64,000 nt of DNA from Denitromonas iodatirespirans. Its GTDB lineage: Bacteria > Pseudomonadota > Gammaproteobacteria > Burkholderiales > Rhodocyclaceae. The notes under the pieces were generated by a model that saw only the letters and a program-made list of their open reading frames with translations, was not told where the DNA came from and made no database searches. The stretch covers positions 62,001 to 126,000 of the forward strand of contig NZ_JAEKFT010000008.1 of the NCBI RefSeq assembly GCF_018524365.1, read 5' to 3'. Both the position numbers and the translations under genes were made by a program. Position 1 is the first letter of the stretch, and each line of letters starts with the position of its first letter. This document shows, in pieces, positions 9,699-19,006 of the stretch.

Positions 9699-11129
9699 AT
9701 GTCGAAAAAACAATTTGACGTGCTGGTGATCGGCGGCGGCCCCGGCGGCTATGTGGCGGCCATCCGCGCCGCGCAACTCGGCTTCAAGACCGCCTGCGCC
9801 GAATCCAACCCCTATGCCGATCCGAAAGGCGAGCCGCGCCTGGGCGGCACCTGCCTGAACGTCGGCTGCATCCCGTCGAAAGCGCTGCTGCACACCTCGC
9901 ACATGTTCGAGGAAGCCAGCCACGACTTCGCCGAGCAAGGCATCAAGGTGGGCACGCCGAGCATCGACGTGCCGACCATGATCGCGCGCAAGGCCAAGAT
10001 CGTCGACCAGCTCACCGGGGGCATCAAGGGCCTGTTCAAGAAAAACAAGGTCACCATGCTCTCCGGTCACGGCAGCTTCGTCGGCCAGGCCGGCGAGGGC
10101 TGGGAAGTGAAGGTCGGTGACGAGGTCGTCGAGGCCAAGCAGGTGATCGTCGCCACCGGCTCCACCGCGCGTCATCTACCCGGCATCACGGTCGACAACA
10201 CCCTCATCTGCGACAATATCGGCGCGCTCGACATCGCTGCCGTGCCCAAGCGTCTGGGCTTGATCGGCTCGGGCGTGATCGGTCTGGAGATGGGCTCGGT
10301 GTGGCGCCGGCTCGGTTCCGAAGTGACCATCCTCGAAGCCATGGACAGCTTCCTCGCCGCGGCCGACCAGGACGTGGCCAAGGAAGCGCAGAAGGTGTTC
10401 GCCAAGCAGGGCCTGGACGTCAAACTGAGCGTCAAGGTCGGCAAGGTCACGCCGGCCAAGAACAAGAAGACCGTCACCGTCGAGTACGAAGACAAGGACG
10501 GCGCGCAGAAGGCCGTCTTCGACAAGCTGATCGTCTCGGTCGGCCGCGTGCCCAACACCGACGGGCTCAATGCCGAGGCGGTGGGCCTGAAGATCACCGA
10601 CCGTGGTTTCGTCGACGTTAACGATCACTGCCAGACCAACCTGCCGGGCGTGTGGGCCGTGGGCGACGTGGTGCGCGGCCCGATGCTGGCGCACAAGGCG
10701 ATGGAAGAGGGCGTGATGGTCGCCGAGCTGATGGCGGGCCAGGCCGGCCACTGCAACTTCGACACCGTGCCCTGGGTCATCTACACCTCGCCGGAAATCG
10801 CCTGGGTCGGAAAGACCGAGCAACAGCTCAAGGCCGATGGCGTGGCTTACCGCGCCGGCAAGATCCCGTTCATGGCCAACGGCCGTGCGCTGGGCATGGG
10901 CGCGCCGACCGGCTTCGTCAAGATGCTGGCCTGCGCCGAGACCGACCGCATTCTCGGTGTGCACATCATCGGCGCCAATGCGTCCGAGCTGATCTCCGAG
11001 GCCGTCGTGGCCATGGAGTTCCATGGTGCGGCCGAAGATCTGGCGCGCATCTGCCACGCTCACCCGACGCTGTCGGAGGCGGTGCACGAGGCCGCGCTGG
11101 CGGTGGACAAGCGTCCGCTGCACTTCTGA
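9699..11129 (+). CDS. lpdA: Dihydrolipoamide dehydrogenase (E3)
   Basis: Flavoprotein disulfide reductase that reoxidises the lipoyl arm of SucB using FAD and NAD+. The 476-residue product has the FAD-binding GGGPGGY at residues 12-18 and the redox disulfide [13 protein letters not shown] (Cys52 and Cys57). The NAD-binding [10 protein letters not shown], the second FAD contact ([17 protein letters not shown]) and the C-terminal dimer-interface [15 protein letters not shown] with the catalytic His-Glu pair are also present. ATG 9699 follows GAGGGAGA. It is the third gene of the suc cluster and is followed by a long stem-loop. Confidence 0.95.
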   Translation: MSKKQFDVLVIGGGPGGYVAAIRAAQLGFKTACAESNPYADPKGEPRLGGTCLNVGCIPSKALLHTSHMFEEASHDFAEQGIKVGTPSIDVPTMIARKAKIVDQLTGGIKGLFKKNKVTMLSGHGSFVGQAGEGWEVKVGDEVVEAKQVIVATGSTARHLPGITVDNTLICDNIGALDIAAVPKRLGLIGSGVIGLEMGSVWRRLGSEVTILEAMDSFLAAADQDVAKEAQKVFAKQGLDVKLSVKVGKVTPAKNKKTVTVEYEDKDGAQKAVFDKLIVSVGRVPNTDGLNAEAVGLKITDRGFVDVNDHCQTNLPGVWAVGDVVRGPMLAHKAMEEGVMVAELMAGQAGHCNFDTVPWVIYTSPEIAWVGKTEQQLKADGVAYRAGKIPFMANGRALGMGAPTGFVKMLACAETDRILGVHIIGANASELISEAVVAMEFHGAAEDLARICHAHPTLSEAVHEAALAVDKRPLHF

Positions 11130-11171
11130 TCGGGCTGCTAGTATCTCGCTGATCTATATGCGGGATCGGCC

Positions 11172-11206
11172 GACAAGCCGGGGTGGCCATGCCGCCCCGG
11201 CTTGTC
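11172..11206 (+). terminator. Stem-loop after lpdA
   Basis: A perfect 12-bp inverted repeat, GACAAGCCGGGG at 11172-11183 and CCCCGGCTTGTC at 11195-11206, can extend inward. It lies 42 bases after the lpdA stop and 42 bases before zapE. Only TCATT follows, so it is a strong hairpin with a poor T-run. Confidence 0.6.
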
Positions 11207-11248
11207 TCATTGCATGACCCGCCGCCAAATTGCTATTACCCTAAGGCT

Positions 11249-12361
11249 ATGCCACATCGCACGCTCAACGTTCCCGAATTCGGGATGATCGATGCCTACC
11301 ACGCGGCCTTGACCGAGCGCGGCTATCAGGCCGACCCGGCTCAGGAGGCAGCGGTCAAGCGGCTGCAGACGCTGTACTCCGAACTGCTCGGCTACAAGGT
11401 GGCGCGGCGCAGTTTGTTCAAGAAGTGGTTTGCCAAGCCGGAAGAGCCGCGCAGCGTGTATTTCTGGGGCGGTGTCGGTCGGGGCAAGAGCTTCCTGATG
11501 GACTGCTTCTACGAGGCGGTGCCCTATACCCGCAAGCGCCGGGTGCATTTCCATGCCTTCATGCAGGAAGTGCAGAACGACCTCAAGTCGCTCAACCATC
11601 TGCCCGATCCGCTGCAGATCATCGCCGAGCGGGTCAGCGAGCAGACGCGCCTGCTGTGCTTCGACGAATTCCATGTGTCGGACATCGCCGATGCGATGAT
11701 CCTCGGCCGCCTGCTCGAGGCCCTGTTGGCGCGCGGCGTCATCTTCGTGATGACCTCCAACTACCCGCCCGACGGGCTCTATCCGAACGGGCTGCAGCGC
11801 ATCAACTTCCTGCCGACCATCGAGCTGATGAAAAAGCGCTTCGACGTGATCGAGGTCGACTACGGCACCGACTACCGCCTGCGCACGCTCGAGCAACTCG
11901 AAATCTACCTGGTGCCGGACGATGCCGCCGCGCGCGCCCGCATGGCCGAGGACTTCTACCGCATCGCCGGGGTCGATGGCCAGGCCGGTGCGGTCGACGT
12001 GCTGGGTCGCTCCTTTCCGGCCGAGCGCATTGCGCCGGGCGTGGTGTGGTTCGACTTCAATACCTTGTGCAAAGGGCCGCGCTCGCAGAACGACTATCTC
12101 GAACTGGCGCGCGAGAACCACACCGTTCTGTTGTCCGGCGTGCCGAAGATGACTGCCGGGCAGAGCAACGAGGCGCGCCGTTTCACCTGGTTGATCGATG
12201 TGCTTTACGATCACCGGGTCAAGCTCATCATGAGCGCGGAGGTCGAGGCCCATGACCTGTATCGCGAAGGGCACAACGCCCATGAATTCGTCCGGACGGT
12301 CAGCCGGCTCATTGAAATGCGTACCCGGGACTACCTTGCGGAAGCTCATCGCCCCGAGTGA
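11249..12361 (+). CDS. zapE: ZapE/AFG1-family cell-division ATPase
   Basis: P-loop ATPase of the AFG1/ZapE family. In E. coli ZapE associates with FtsZ and helps Z-ring constriction under low oxygen or high temperature; the mitochondrial AFG1 homologue acts in respiratory-complex quality control. The 370-residue product has a Walker A in WGGVGRGKS (Lys80), a Walker B in LLCFDEFHVSD and the sensor-like MTSNYPPDGLY. The C-terminal RRFTWLIDVLYDHRVKL is typical. I chose ATG 11249 (MPHRTLN). The frame extends upstream to 11183 but crosses the stem-loop after lpdA. AAGG lies close to this start. The end of the gene overlaps the next open frame. Confidence 0.88.
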   Translation: MPHRTLNVPEFGMIDAYHAALTERGYQADPAQEAAVKRLQTLYSELLGYKVARRSLFKKWFAKPEEPRSVYFWGGVGRGKSFLMDCFYEAVPYTRKRRVHFHAFMQEVQNDLKSLNHLPDPLQIIAERVSEQTRLLCFDEFHVSDIADAMILGRLLEALLARGVIFVMTSNYPPDGLYPNGLQRINFLPTIELMKKRFDVIEVDYGTDYRLRTLEQLEIYLVPDDAAARARMAEDFYRIAGVDGQAGAVDVLGRSFPAERIAPGVVWFDFNTLCKGPRSQNDYLELARENHTVLLSGVPKMTAGQSNEARRFTWLIDVLYDHRVKLIMSAEVEAHDLYREGHNAHEFVRTVSRLIEMRTRDYLAEAHRPE

Positions 12362-13241
12362 TCACCGGCGTGCCGGGCGCCTCGCGCGTTGGGCGATCCT
12401 GGTGGTCGCCGCGATTTGCCTGGCGCCGGCCGCCCATGCCGCGCTGCCGCTGACCATCATCACCTTGCAACACCGCAGCGTCGACGAGGTGCTGCCGGCA
12501 CTGCGCCCGCTGCTCAGCCCCGGTGGCCAGCTCAGCGGCATCAACGACAAACTGCTGATCCGCACCGATGCCGACAACCTGCGCCAGCTGCGCGAGGCGT
12601 TGGCGGCGGTGGATACGCCGCCGGCCCGATTGCGGATCGAGCTGCGCACCGACCGGGTCGGCAGCGAACTGCGTCGGGACATCGGCATCGGCGGCGAAGT
12701 GCGCTCCGGCGATGTGACGGTGCGCCTGCCGGGCCAGGTGCCGCGGCGGGGCGCAAGTGTCGATATCGGCGGGGTGCGGGCCGGGGTGGGCGAATCCTCG
12801 CGCAGCATGCGCCGCAGCGGCACCCAGTTCGTCGAAACCCGCGACGGCGGCGCGGCCACACTGTTCGTCGGCACCTCGGTGCCCCTGGCCTTCCACCAGG
12901 TCTTCGTGCGGCCCGACGGCGTGCGTGTGGTGCGCGGCACCGTGTACCAGGACGTCGGCGAAGGCGTTTTGGTGCGCCCGACGGTGGTCGGCCAGCGGGT
13001 ACGGCTGGTGTTGAGCCCCGAATCGAGCCGTCAGGCCGGCGATGGGCGGATCGATGTGATGCGCCTCGAGACCACTGTCGAAGGCCGGCTGGGCGAGTGG
13101 ATCGCGGTCGGCGGGGCGAGCGCAGCCGAAGACACCCGCGAGAGCCGGGGTGTGGTCATCGGCGGCAGTTCGAGCGCTGACAGCCAGAGCGATGCTGCCT
13201 TCTGGCTGCGAGTCGATACCGTAGGAGGCGCGCGTGACTGA
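12336..13241 (+). CDS. Exported secretin-related protein (NolW-like domain, no full secretin barrel)
   Basis: About 301 residues if it starts at TTG 12336. The N-terminus (basic stretch, then ARWAILVVAAICLAPAAHA) looks like a Sec signal peptide. It is followed by a NolW-type secretin N-domain (ITLQHRSVDEVLPALRPLL, then ALAAVDTPPARLRIEL). The C-terminal part has short stretches like the start of a secretin beta-domain (ATLFVGTSVPL, GEGVLVRPTVVGQRVRLVL), but the protein ends far too early for a complete outer-membrane secretin. It overlaps zapE by 26 bases and the helicase gene by 8, so it appears translationally coupled. Function unknown. It may be a periplasmic accessory or a remnant of a larger secretin. 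An in-frame ATG at 12252 is an alternative start but would hide the signal peptide. Confidence 0.6.
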   Translation: MRKLIAPSDHRRAGRLARWAILVVAAICLAPAAHAALPLTIITLQHRSVDEVLPALRPLLSPGGQLSGINDKLLIRTDADNLRQLREALAAVDTPPARLRIELRTDRVGSELRRDIGIGGEVRSGDVTVRLPGQVPRRGASVDIGGVRAGVGESSRSMRRSGTQFVETRDGGAATLFVGTSVPLAFHQVFVRPDGVRVVRGTVYQDVGEGVLVRPTVVGQRVRLVLSPESSRQAGDGRIDVMRLETTVEGRLGEWIAVGGASAAEDTRESRGVVIGGSSSADSQSDAAFWLRVDTVGGARD

Positions 13242-15273
13242 GGTCGATGCCAACGATCGCGCCCACCAGGCGCTGGCCGCCGCCTTTGCGCCGGAAGGCG
13301 CGCTGGCCCAGGTGGTGCCCGGCTTCTCGGCCCGCACCCAGCAGGTCGAGATGGCGCTCAAGATCGGCCAGACCATTCGCGAACAAGGCGTGCTGGTGGC
13401 CGAGGCAGGCACCGGCACGGGCAAGACCTTTGCCTACCTGGTGCCGGCGCTGTTGAGCGGCGGCAAGGTGCTGATCTCCACCGGCACCAAGACGCTGCAG
13501 GACCAGCTCTTCCGCCGCGACCTGCCGACCGTGCGCGCCGCGCTCAAGCTACCGCTGCGCATCGCGCTGCTCAAGGGGCGCGCCAACTACGTGTGCCACT
13601 ATCATCTGGCGCGCAATGCCGGCGACGGGCGCTTCGCCACCCCGCAGGACGCCGCCAACCTGCGCAAGATCGCCCGCTTTGCCGAAATCTCCCGCACTGG
13701 CGACAAGGCCGACTGCCAGGATGTGCCCGAAGACAGCGGCGCCTGGATCTCCGCCACCTCCACACGCGACAACTGCCTCGGCCAGGACTGCCCCAACGTC
13801 AAGGAGTGCTTCGTGCTGCAGGCGCGGCGCGAGGCCATGGAGGCCGACGTGGTGGTGGTCAACCACCACCTGTTCTTCGCCGACGTGATGCTGCGCGACG
13901 AGGGCATGGGCGAGCTGCTGCCGGCCTGCAACACGCTGGTGTTCGACGAAGCCCACCAGCTGCCCGAGACCGCCAGCCTGTTCTTCGGTGAATCGGTGAG
14001 CACCGCACAGGTCATTGATCTGGCGCGCGACACCCGCACCGAAGCGCTGACCGGTGCACCCGACTGCCGGGTGCTGATCGAAGCCACCCGCACGCTCGAA
14101 AAGGCCGCGCGCGACTGGCGCCTGGCGGTGAGCGCCGAGGGGGCGCGCATCAGCCTCGAACAGCTGGCGCAGCATCCCGGCTTCATGCCTGCGGTCGACA
14201 CCGTCGGCAAGGCGCTGGCCGAACTCGGCGAAGTGCTCAAGACCCAGGCCGAGCGCTCCGAGGGGCTGGCCAACTGCCTGCGCCGGCTCGACGAATTGGT
14301 CGAGCGGCTCGACCGCTGGCAGCACCCGGCCGAGGCCAAGGTGGTGCGCTGGGTCGAGGTCTTCACCCAGTCGTTGGCCGTGCACAGCACGCCGCTGGAG
14401 ATCGGCAACGTGTTCGCGCGGCAGATCCAGCGCTATCCGAGCGCCTGGATCTTCACCTCCGCCACGCTCGCCGTCGGCACCGATTTTTCGCACTATTGCC
14501 GCGACCTGGGTCTCAACTGGCTGGAGCCGCCGGCGCACACCGCGGTGTGGGGCAGCCCCTTCGACTACCCCGAGCAGGCGGTGCTGTATGCGCCCACCGG
14601 CATGCCCGACCCCAATGCGCCGGAGTACCCCGATGTGGTGGCGGATGTCGCCTTTCCGCTGATCCGCGCGGCCCAGGGGCGCACCTTCGTGCTGTGCACC
14701 TCGCTGCGCGCCATGCGGCGCATCCACGAGCGCCTGGCCGGCGAGCTCGAGCGCGCCGGGCTCAAGCTGCCCTTGCTGCTGCAGGGCGAGGGCTCGCGCA
14801 GCCAGCTGCTGGCGCGCTTTCGCGAGCTGGGCAATGCCGTGCTGGTGGCCAGCCAGAGTTTCTGGGAAGGCGTCGATGTGCCCGGCGATGCGCTGTCGGT
14901 GGTGGTGATCGACAAGCTGCCCTTCGCCCCGCCCGACGATCCGGTGCTGGCCGCGCGCATCGAACATCTGCGCCAGGCCGGGGTCAATCCGTTCATGACC
15001 TACCAGCTGCCGCGGGCGGTGATCAACGTCAAACAGGGCGCCGGCCGGCTGATCCGCACCGAGCAGGACCGCGGCGTGCTGGCGGTGTGCGATCCGCGCA
15101 TGATCGACAAGCCCTACGGCAAACGAGTCTGGCGCAGCCTGCCGCCGATGCGGCGCACCCGGGTGCCCGAGGAGGTCGAGGCCTTCCTGGCCACGCTGCC
15201 GCCGCCGCGCGGCACCACGGCGGCCGTGCTGCCGAGCGAGGATGCGGCCGACGACGTTACACTGACCGACTGA
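13234..15273 (+). CDS. DinG/YoaA-family ATP-dependent DNA helicase
   Basis: Superfamily 2, XPD-like iron-sulfur helicase that unwinds DNA 5' to 3', linked in E. coli to repair and R-loop or fork processing. The 679-residue product has Walker A AGTGTGKT (Lys64) and the DEAH box at 238-241 (FDEAHQLPE). Between them lie the cysteines expected to hold a 4Fe-4S cluster (YVCHYH, ADCQD, NCLGQDC, ECF). Motifs V/VI appear late (VASQSFWEGVDVPGD, QGAGRLIRTEQDRG). Length and the lack of a long N-terminal insertion fit YoaA better than DinG. The GTG start at 13234 overlaps the preceding gene by eight bases. Confidence 0.87.
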   Translation: MTEVDANDRAHQALAAAFAPEGALAQVVPGFSARTQQVEMALKIGQTIREQGVLVAEAGTGTGKTFAYLVPALLSGGKVLISTGTKTLQDQLFRRDLPTVRAALKLPLRIALLKGRANYVCHYHLARNAGDGRFATPQDAANLRKIARFAEISRTGDKADCQDVPEDSGAWISATSTRDNCLGQDCPNVKECFVLQARREAMEADVVVVNHHLFFADVMLRDEGMGELLPACNTLVFDEAHQLPETASLFFGESVSTAQVIDLARDTRTEALTGAPDCRVLIEATRTLEKAARDWRLAVSAEGARISLEQLAQHPGFMPAVDTVGKALAELGEVLKTQAERSEGLANCLRRLDELVERLDRWQHPAEAKVVRWVEVFTQSLAVHSTPLEIGNVFARQIQRYPSAWIFTSATLAVGTDFSHYCRDLGLNWLEPPAHTAVWGSPFDYPEQAVLYAPTGMPDPNAPEYPDVVADVAFPLIRAAQGRTFVLCTSLRAMRRIHERLAGELERAGLKLPLLLQGEGSRSQLLARFRELGNAVLVASQSFWEGVDVPGDALSVVVIDKLPFAPPDDPVLAARIEHLRQAGVNPFMTYQLPRAVINVKQGAGRLIRTEQDRGVLAVCDPRMIDKPYGKRVWRSLPPMRRTRVPEEVEAFLATLPPPRGTTAAVLPSEDAADDVTLTD

Positions 15274-15293
15274 ATCACCCGACAGGAGGGCGC

Positions 15294-16460
15294 ATGAAGA
15301 TCATCGACGCCGTCAAACAACAACACGCTGCACTCACCACCTTCCGCCGCGACATCCATGCTCACCCCGAGCTGGCCTTCGACGAACACCGCACCGCCAA
15401 GCTGGTGGCCGACCGCCTCGAAGCGGCCGGCATCGAGACCCACCGCGGCATCGGCCGCACCGGCGTGGTCGGTGTGATCCGTGCCGGCAGCTCCCAGCGG
15501 GCGATCGGCCTGCGTGCCGACATGGACGCGCTGCCGATCCAGGAGCGCAACACCTTCCCGCATCACTCCAAGCATCCCGGCCGCATGCATGCCTGCGGCC
15601 ATGACGGCCACACCACCATGCTGCTCGGTGCGGCCGAGCATCTGGCCAAGCATCCGGACTTCGACGGCACCGTGGTGTTCATCTTCCAGCCCGCCGAAGA
15701 GGGCGACGGCGGCGGCCGCGAGATGGTCGAAGATGGCCTCTTCGAGCGCTTCCCCATGGACGCGGTGTTCGGCCTGCACAACTGGCCGGGTTTGCCGGCC
15801 GGCAACATTGCCGTGCACGACGGCCCGGTCATGGCCTCGGCCGACCGCTTCGATATCGAGGTGCTCGGCCACGGGGCACATGCGGCCATGCCGCATCTCG
15901 GCGTGGACCCGGTCATCGCCGCCAGTGCGCTGGTGCAGGCGCTGCAGACGGTGGTCAGCCGCACGCTCAACCCGCTCGATCCGGCCGTGCTGTCGGTGAC
16001 CCAGGTGCATGCCGGCGAGGCGCACAACGTGATCCCCGACCGGGCGCGCATCACCGGTACCGTGCGGGCGTTCTCCACCGAGGTGCAGGCCCAGATCGAG
16101 GCGACGATGCAGCGTATCTGCCAGGGCATCGGCACGGCCTACAACGTGAATGTGCGCTTCAACTTCCTGCGCGGCTACCCGGCCACCATCAACACCTCGG
16201 CCGAAGCGGCACAGTGCGCCGAGGTGGCGCGTGCGCTGGTCGGCGAGGCGGCGGTGCGCACCGATCTCAAGCCCAGCATGGGCGCGGAGGACTTCGCCTA
16301 CTTCCTCCACGAGAAGCCGGGCTGCTATGTGTGGCTGGGCAACGGGCCGGGCGAGGGCGGCTGCATGCTGCACAACCCCAACTATGACTTCAACGATCAG
16401 GTGATCCCGGTGGGCGTGAGCTACTGGGTGCGGCTGGTCGAACATCTGCTGGCGCGCTGA
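15294..16460 (+). CDS. M20 family amidohydrolase (hippurate hydrolase-like)
   Basis: Metal-dependent amidohydrolase of the M20D group, which cleaves N-acyl amino acids such as hippurate or N-acetyl amino acids. The 388-residue product has the metal-site motifs DIHAHPELAF, MHACGHDGHTTMLLG and FQPAEEGDGGGREM (catalytic Glu-Glu), then the dimerisation lid HGAHAAMPHLGVDP and the late ligand NPNYDFND. ATG 15294 has an excellent AGGAGGG nine bases upstream and lies 20 bases after the helicase stop. The long upstream extension of the frame is only a shadow of the helicase. The exact substrate is not predictable. The stop overlaps the next start by one base. Confidence 0.87.
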   Translation: MKIIDAVKQQHAALTTFRRDIHAHPELAFDEHRTAKLVADRLEAAGIETHRGIGRTGVVGVIRAGSSQRAIGLRADMDALPIQERNTFPHHSKHPGRMHACGHDGHTTMLLGAAEHLAKHPDFDGTVVFIFQPAEEGDGGGREMVEDGLFERFPMDAVFGLHNWPGLPAGNIAVHDGPVMASADRFDIEVLGHGAHAAMPHLGVDPVIAASALVQALQTVVSRTLNPLDPAVLSVTQVHAGEAHNVIPDRARITGTVRAFSTEVQAQIEATMQRICQGIGTAYNVNVRFNFLRGYPATINTSAEAAQCAEVARALVGEAAVRTDLKPSMGAEDFAYFLHEKPGCYVWLGNGPGEGGCMLHNPNYDFNDQVIPVGVSYWVRLVEHLLAR

Positions 16461-18952
16461 TGCGCGGGAACATCCTGGCCCTTGCCTGGCGCATGCTGCG
16501 GCGCGACCTGCGTGCCGGCGAATTGCATCTGCTGGCGCTGGCGCTGATCGTGGCGGTGGCCAGCCTGAGCAGTGTCGGCTTTCTGACCGATCGCGTCTCG
16601 CGCAGCCTGGATCGCGAAGCCAACCAGTTGCTCGGCGGCGATCTGCTGCTGCGTGCCGATCACCCCTGGCCAGACCGGACGCGCGTACTGGCCCGCGAAG
16701 CCGGGCTGCAGGTGGCCGACACCTACCTGTTCTCCAGCATGGTCGGCACCGACGCCGCCGTGCAGCTGGCGGCGGTCAAGGCGGTCGGGCCGGGTTATCC
16801 CTTGCGCGGCAGCGTGCGGGTGGCGCCGGCGCGCAATGCGCCGGACGCGGTGGTCGATGCGATCCCGCCGGCGGGCAGCATCTGGCTCGAAGAACGGGTC
16901 ATCTCGGTGCTCGGCGTGTCGGTCGGTGAGCGGGTCCAGCTGGGCGAGCTGTCGATGACGGTCGGCGGGGTGCTCACCTTCGAGTCGGATCGCGGTGCCA
17001 ACTTCTTCAGCATGTTGCCGCGGGTCATGATCAACGCCGCCGACCTGCCCGCCACCGGCCTGATCCAGACCGGCTCACGGGTCGCCTATCGGCTGCATGT
17101 GGCCGGCGAGGCGAGGGCGGTGGCCGACTTCCGCGAACGCGCCACCGCGGCGCTCGAGCGCGGCCAGAGCATCGAGTCGATCGACAATGCCCGCCCCGAG
17201 GTGCAGGTGGCGCTGGCGCGCGCCGAACGTTTCCTGCGCCTGGCGGCCAGCCTGTCGGTGGTGCTGGCGGCGGTGGCCATCGGTCTGAGTGCGCGGCGCT
17301 TCATGGCGCGTCATCTGGACGGTTGCGCGGTGCTGCGCTGCCTAGGGGCGCGACAGGCACAGCTGATCCAGCTGTTCATGCTCGAGTTCGTGGTGTTCGG
17401 CCTGTGTGCGTCGGCCATCGGTATCGGGTTGGGCTGGGCCGTCCACGCGCTGCTCGCGGGCGGTCTGGCCGAGGTCTTGCGGGTTGCCTTGCCGGCCCCC
17501 TCCTTCCTGCCGGTGGTGCATGGGCTGGTGGTCGGCCTGGCCTTGTTGCTCGGTTTCGTGCTGCCGCATCTCATCGGTCTGGCACGGGTGCCGAGCCTAC
17601 GAGTGATGCGGCGCGAACTGGGCGAAGGGGAGGGGCTGGCGCGGACCGCCTGGGCCAGCGGCTTGGCCGTGCTGGTGGCGATCGTGTTGTGGGTGGCCGA
17701 TGACTTCAAGCTCGGCGCCTGGATCTCGGCCGGCTTCCTGGCCGCACTCGGCGGTTTTGCGCTGCTCAGCGCGGGCGGCTTTTCGCTCCTGTCCCGCCTG
17801 GCCATGACGGTCAACGGCGGCTGGCGCCAGGGTCTGCTGGCGCTGCGGCGGCGCATGGGCAGTCAGGTGATCCAGGCGACGGCGGTCGGTCTCGGCCTGA
17901 TGGCCTTGCTGCTGCTGACGCTGGTGCGGGCCGATCTGCTGGCCGCCTGGCGCGATACCGTGCCGCCCGACGCGCCCAACCGCTTCGTCATCAATCTTCA
18001 GCCCGACCAGCGCGCGGCCTTCCTCGCCTTCTTCCGCGACGCCGGCCAGCCGGCGCCCGAGCTGATGCCGATGATCCGGGGCCGGCTCATGAGCATCAAC
18101 GGGGCGCCGGTCGATCCCGGCGGCTACAAAGAGGACCGTGCGCGGCGCCTGGCCGAGCGGGAGTTCAACCTGTCCTACGCGTCCGCCTTGCCGCCCGGCA
18201 ATCTGGTCGAAGCAGGGCGCTGGCACGGCGATGACAAGGCGCCGGCGTTTTCGATCGAGGCCGGCGTGGCCGAGACCTTGGGCATTTCGGTGGGTGACGT
18301 GGTGAGCTTCGATGTGGCCGGGCAGCAGGTGAGTGCGCCGGTGACGAGCGAGCGCCGGCTGCGCTGGGATTCGATGCGGGTCAATTTCTTCTTCATCGCC
18401 TCGCCGGGCGTGATCGACCAGTTTCCGGCCAGCCTGATCACCAGCTTCCATGTGCCGCCCGGCGCCGAGGACTTCTCGCTGGCGTTGACGCGCGCCTTCC
18501 CGAACATCTCGGTGATCGATGTCGGGGTGGTGATGGCGCAGATCGAATCGATGGTCGATCGCCTGATCGTCATCGTCGAGCTGGTCTTCGGCTTTGCCAT
18601 CGTGGCCGGCGCGGTGGTGCTGCTGGCCGCCTTGCAGTCGACCCGCGACGAGCGGGCGCGCGAGTTCGCCGTGATGCGTACCCTCGGGGCGCGTGCGCGC
18701 CAGCTGCGCCAGAGCCTGCTGGTGGAGCTTGCCGCCATGGGCGCGGCGGCTGGCGCCCTGGCCGGCGCCGGCGCCAGCGTGGTCGGCTGGCTGCTGGCGA
18801 CGCGGGTGTTCGACATGCCCTATGCGCCGGCGCTGGCGCCTGTCGTGGTCGGCGCGCTGGGCAGTGCCCTGGGCGTCATGCTGGTCGGCTGGCTGGGCGC
18901 CGGTACGCTGCTGCGCCTGTCGCCGATGCAGCTCTTGCGCGAGGCGGTTTGA
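16460..18952 (+). CDS. FtsX-like ABC transporter permease (YbbP-type)
   Basis: Large inner-membrane permease (830 aa) of the FtsX/MacB superfamily, closest in size and layout to E. coli YbbP. It has an N-terminal transmembrane helix (LLALALIVAVASLSSVGF), a large periplasmic MacB-type domain, three helices with FtsX signature (VVLAAVAIGLSARRFMA, RCLGARQAQLIQLF), a central pair, a second periplasmic domain, and a C-terminal FtsX domain (AVMRTLGARARQLRQSLLVE). Such permeases normally work with a cytoplasmic LolD/YbbA-like ATPase, but no ATPase gene is adjacent here. The start overlaps the amidohydrolase stop by one base. Substrate unknown; lipid or lipoprotein handling is typical of the family. 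Confidence 0.83.
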   Translation: MRGNILALAWRMLRRDLRAGELHLLALALIVAVASLSSVGFLTDRVSRSLDREANQLLGGDLLLRADHPWPDRTRVLAREAGLQVADTYLFSSMVGTDAAVQLAAVKAVGPGYPLRGSVRVAPARNAPDAVVDAIPPAGSIWLEERVISVLGVSVGERVQLGELSMTVGGVLTFESDRGANFFSMLPRVMINAADLPATGLIQTGSRVAYRLHVAGEARAVADFRERATAALERGQSIESIDNARPEVQVALARAERFLRLAASLSVVLAAVAIGLSARRFMARHLDGCAVLRCLGARQAQLIQLFMLEFVVFGLCASAIGIGLGWAVHALLAGGLAEVLRVALPAPSFLPVVHGLVVGLALLLGFVLPHLIGLARVPSLRVMRRELGEGEGLARTAWASGLAVLVAIVLWVADDFKLGAWISAGFLAALGGFALLSAGGFSLLSRLAMTVNGGWRQGLLALRRRMGSQVIQATAVGLGLMALLLLTLVRADLLAAWRDTVPPDAPNRFVINLQPDQRAAFLAFFRDAGQPAPELMPMIRGRLMSINGAPVDPGGYKEDRARRLAEREFNLSYASALPPGNLVEAGRWHGDDKAPAFSIEAGVAETLGISVGDVVSFDVAGQQVSAPVTSERRLRWDSMRVNFFFIASPGVIDQFPASLITSFHVPPGAEDFSLALTRAFPNISVIDVGVVMAQIESMVDRLIVIVELVFGFAIVAGAVVLLAALQSTRDERAREFAVMRTLGARARQLRQSLLVELAAMGAAAGALAGAGASVVGWLLATRVFDMPYAPALAPVVVGALGSALGVMLVGWLGAGTLLRLSPMQLLREAV

Positions 18953-18963
18953 CCACATGCCGC

Positions 18964-18972
18964 TGATATACT
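18964..18972 (+). promoter_or_regulatory. Candidate extended -10 promoter for rmuC
   Basis: TGATATACT at 18964-18972 matches an extended -10 (TGn plus TATACT), 35 bases before the rmuC start. TTGACC at 18949-18954 is too close (12 bases) to act as its -35. Confidence 0.4.
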
Positions 18973-19006
18973 CGCCCTCTTTTTTCCGGCAGGGGCAGGG
19001 ACCGCG

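Noticed and set aside
14496-15293. Long upstream extension of the amidohydrolase frame
   Set aside because: It shadows the helicase gene; the true start at 15294 has a strong ribosome site.
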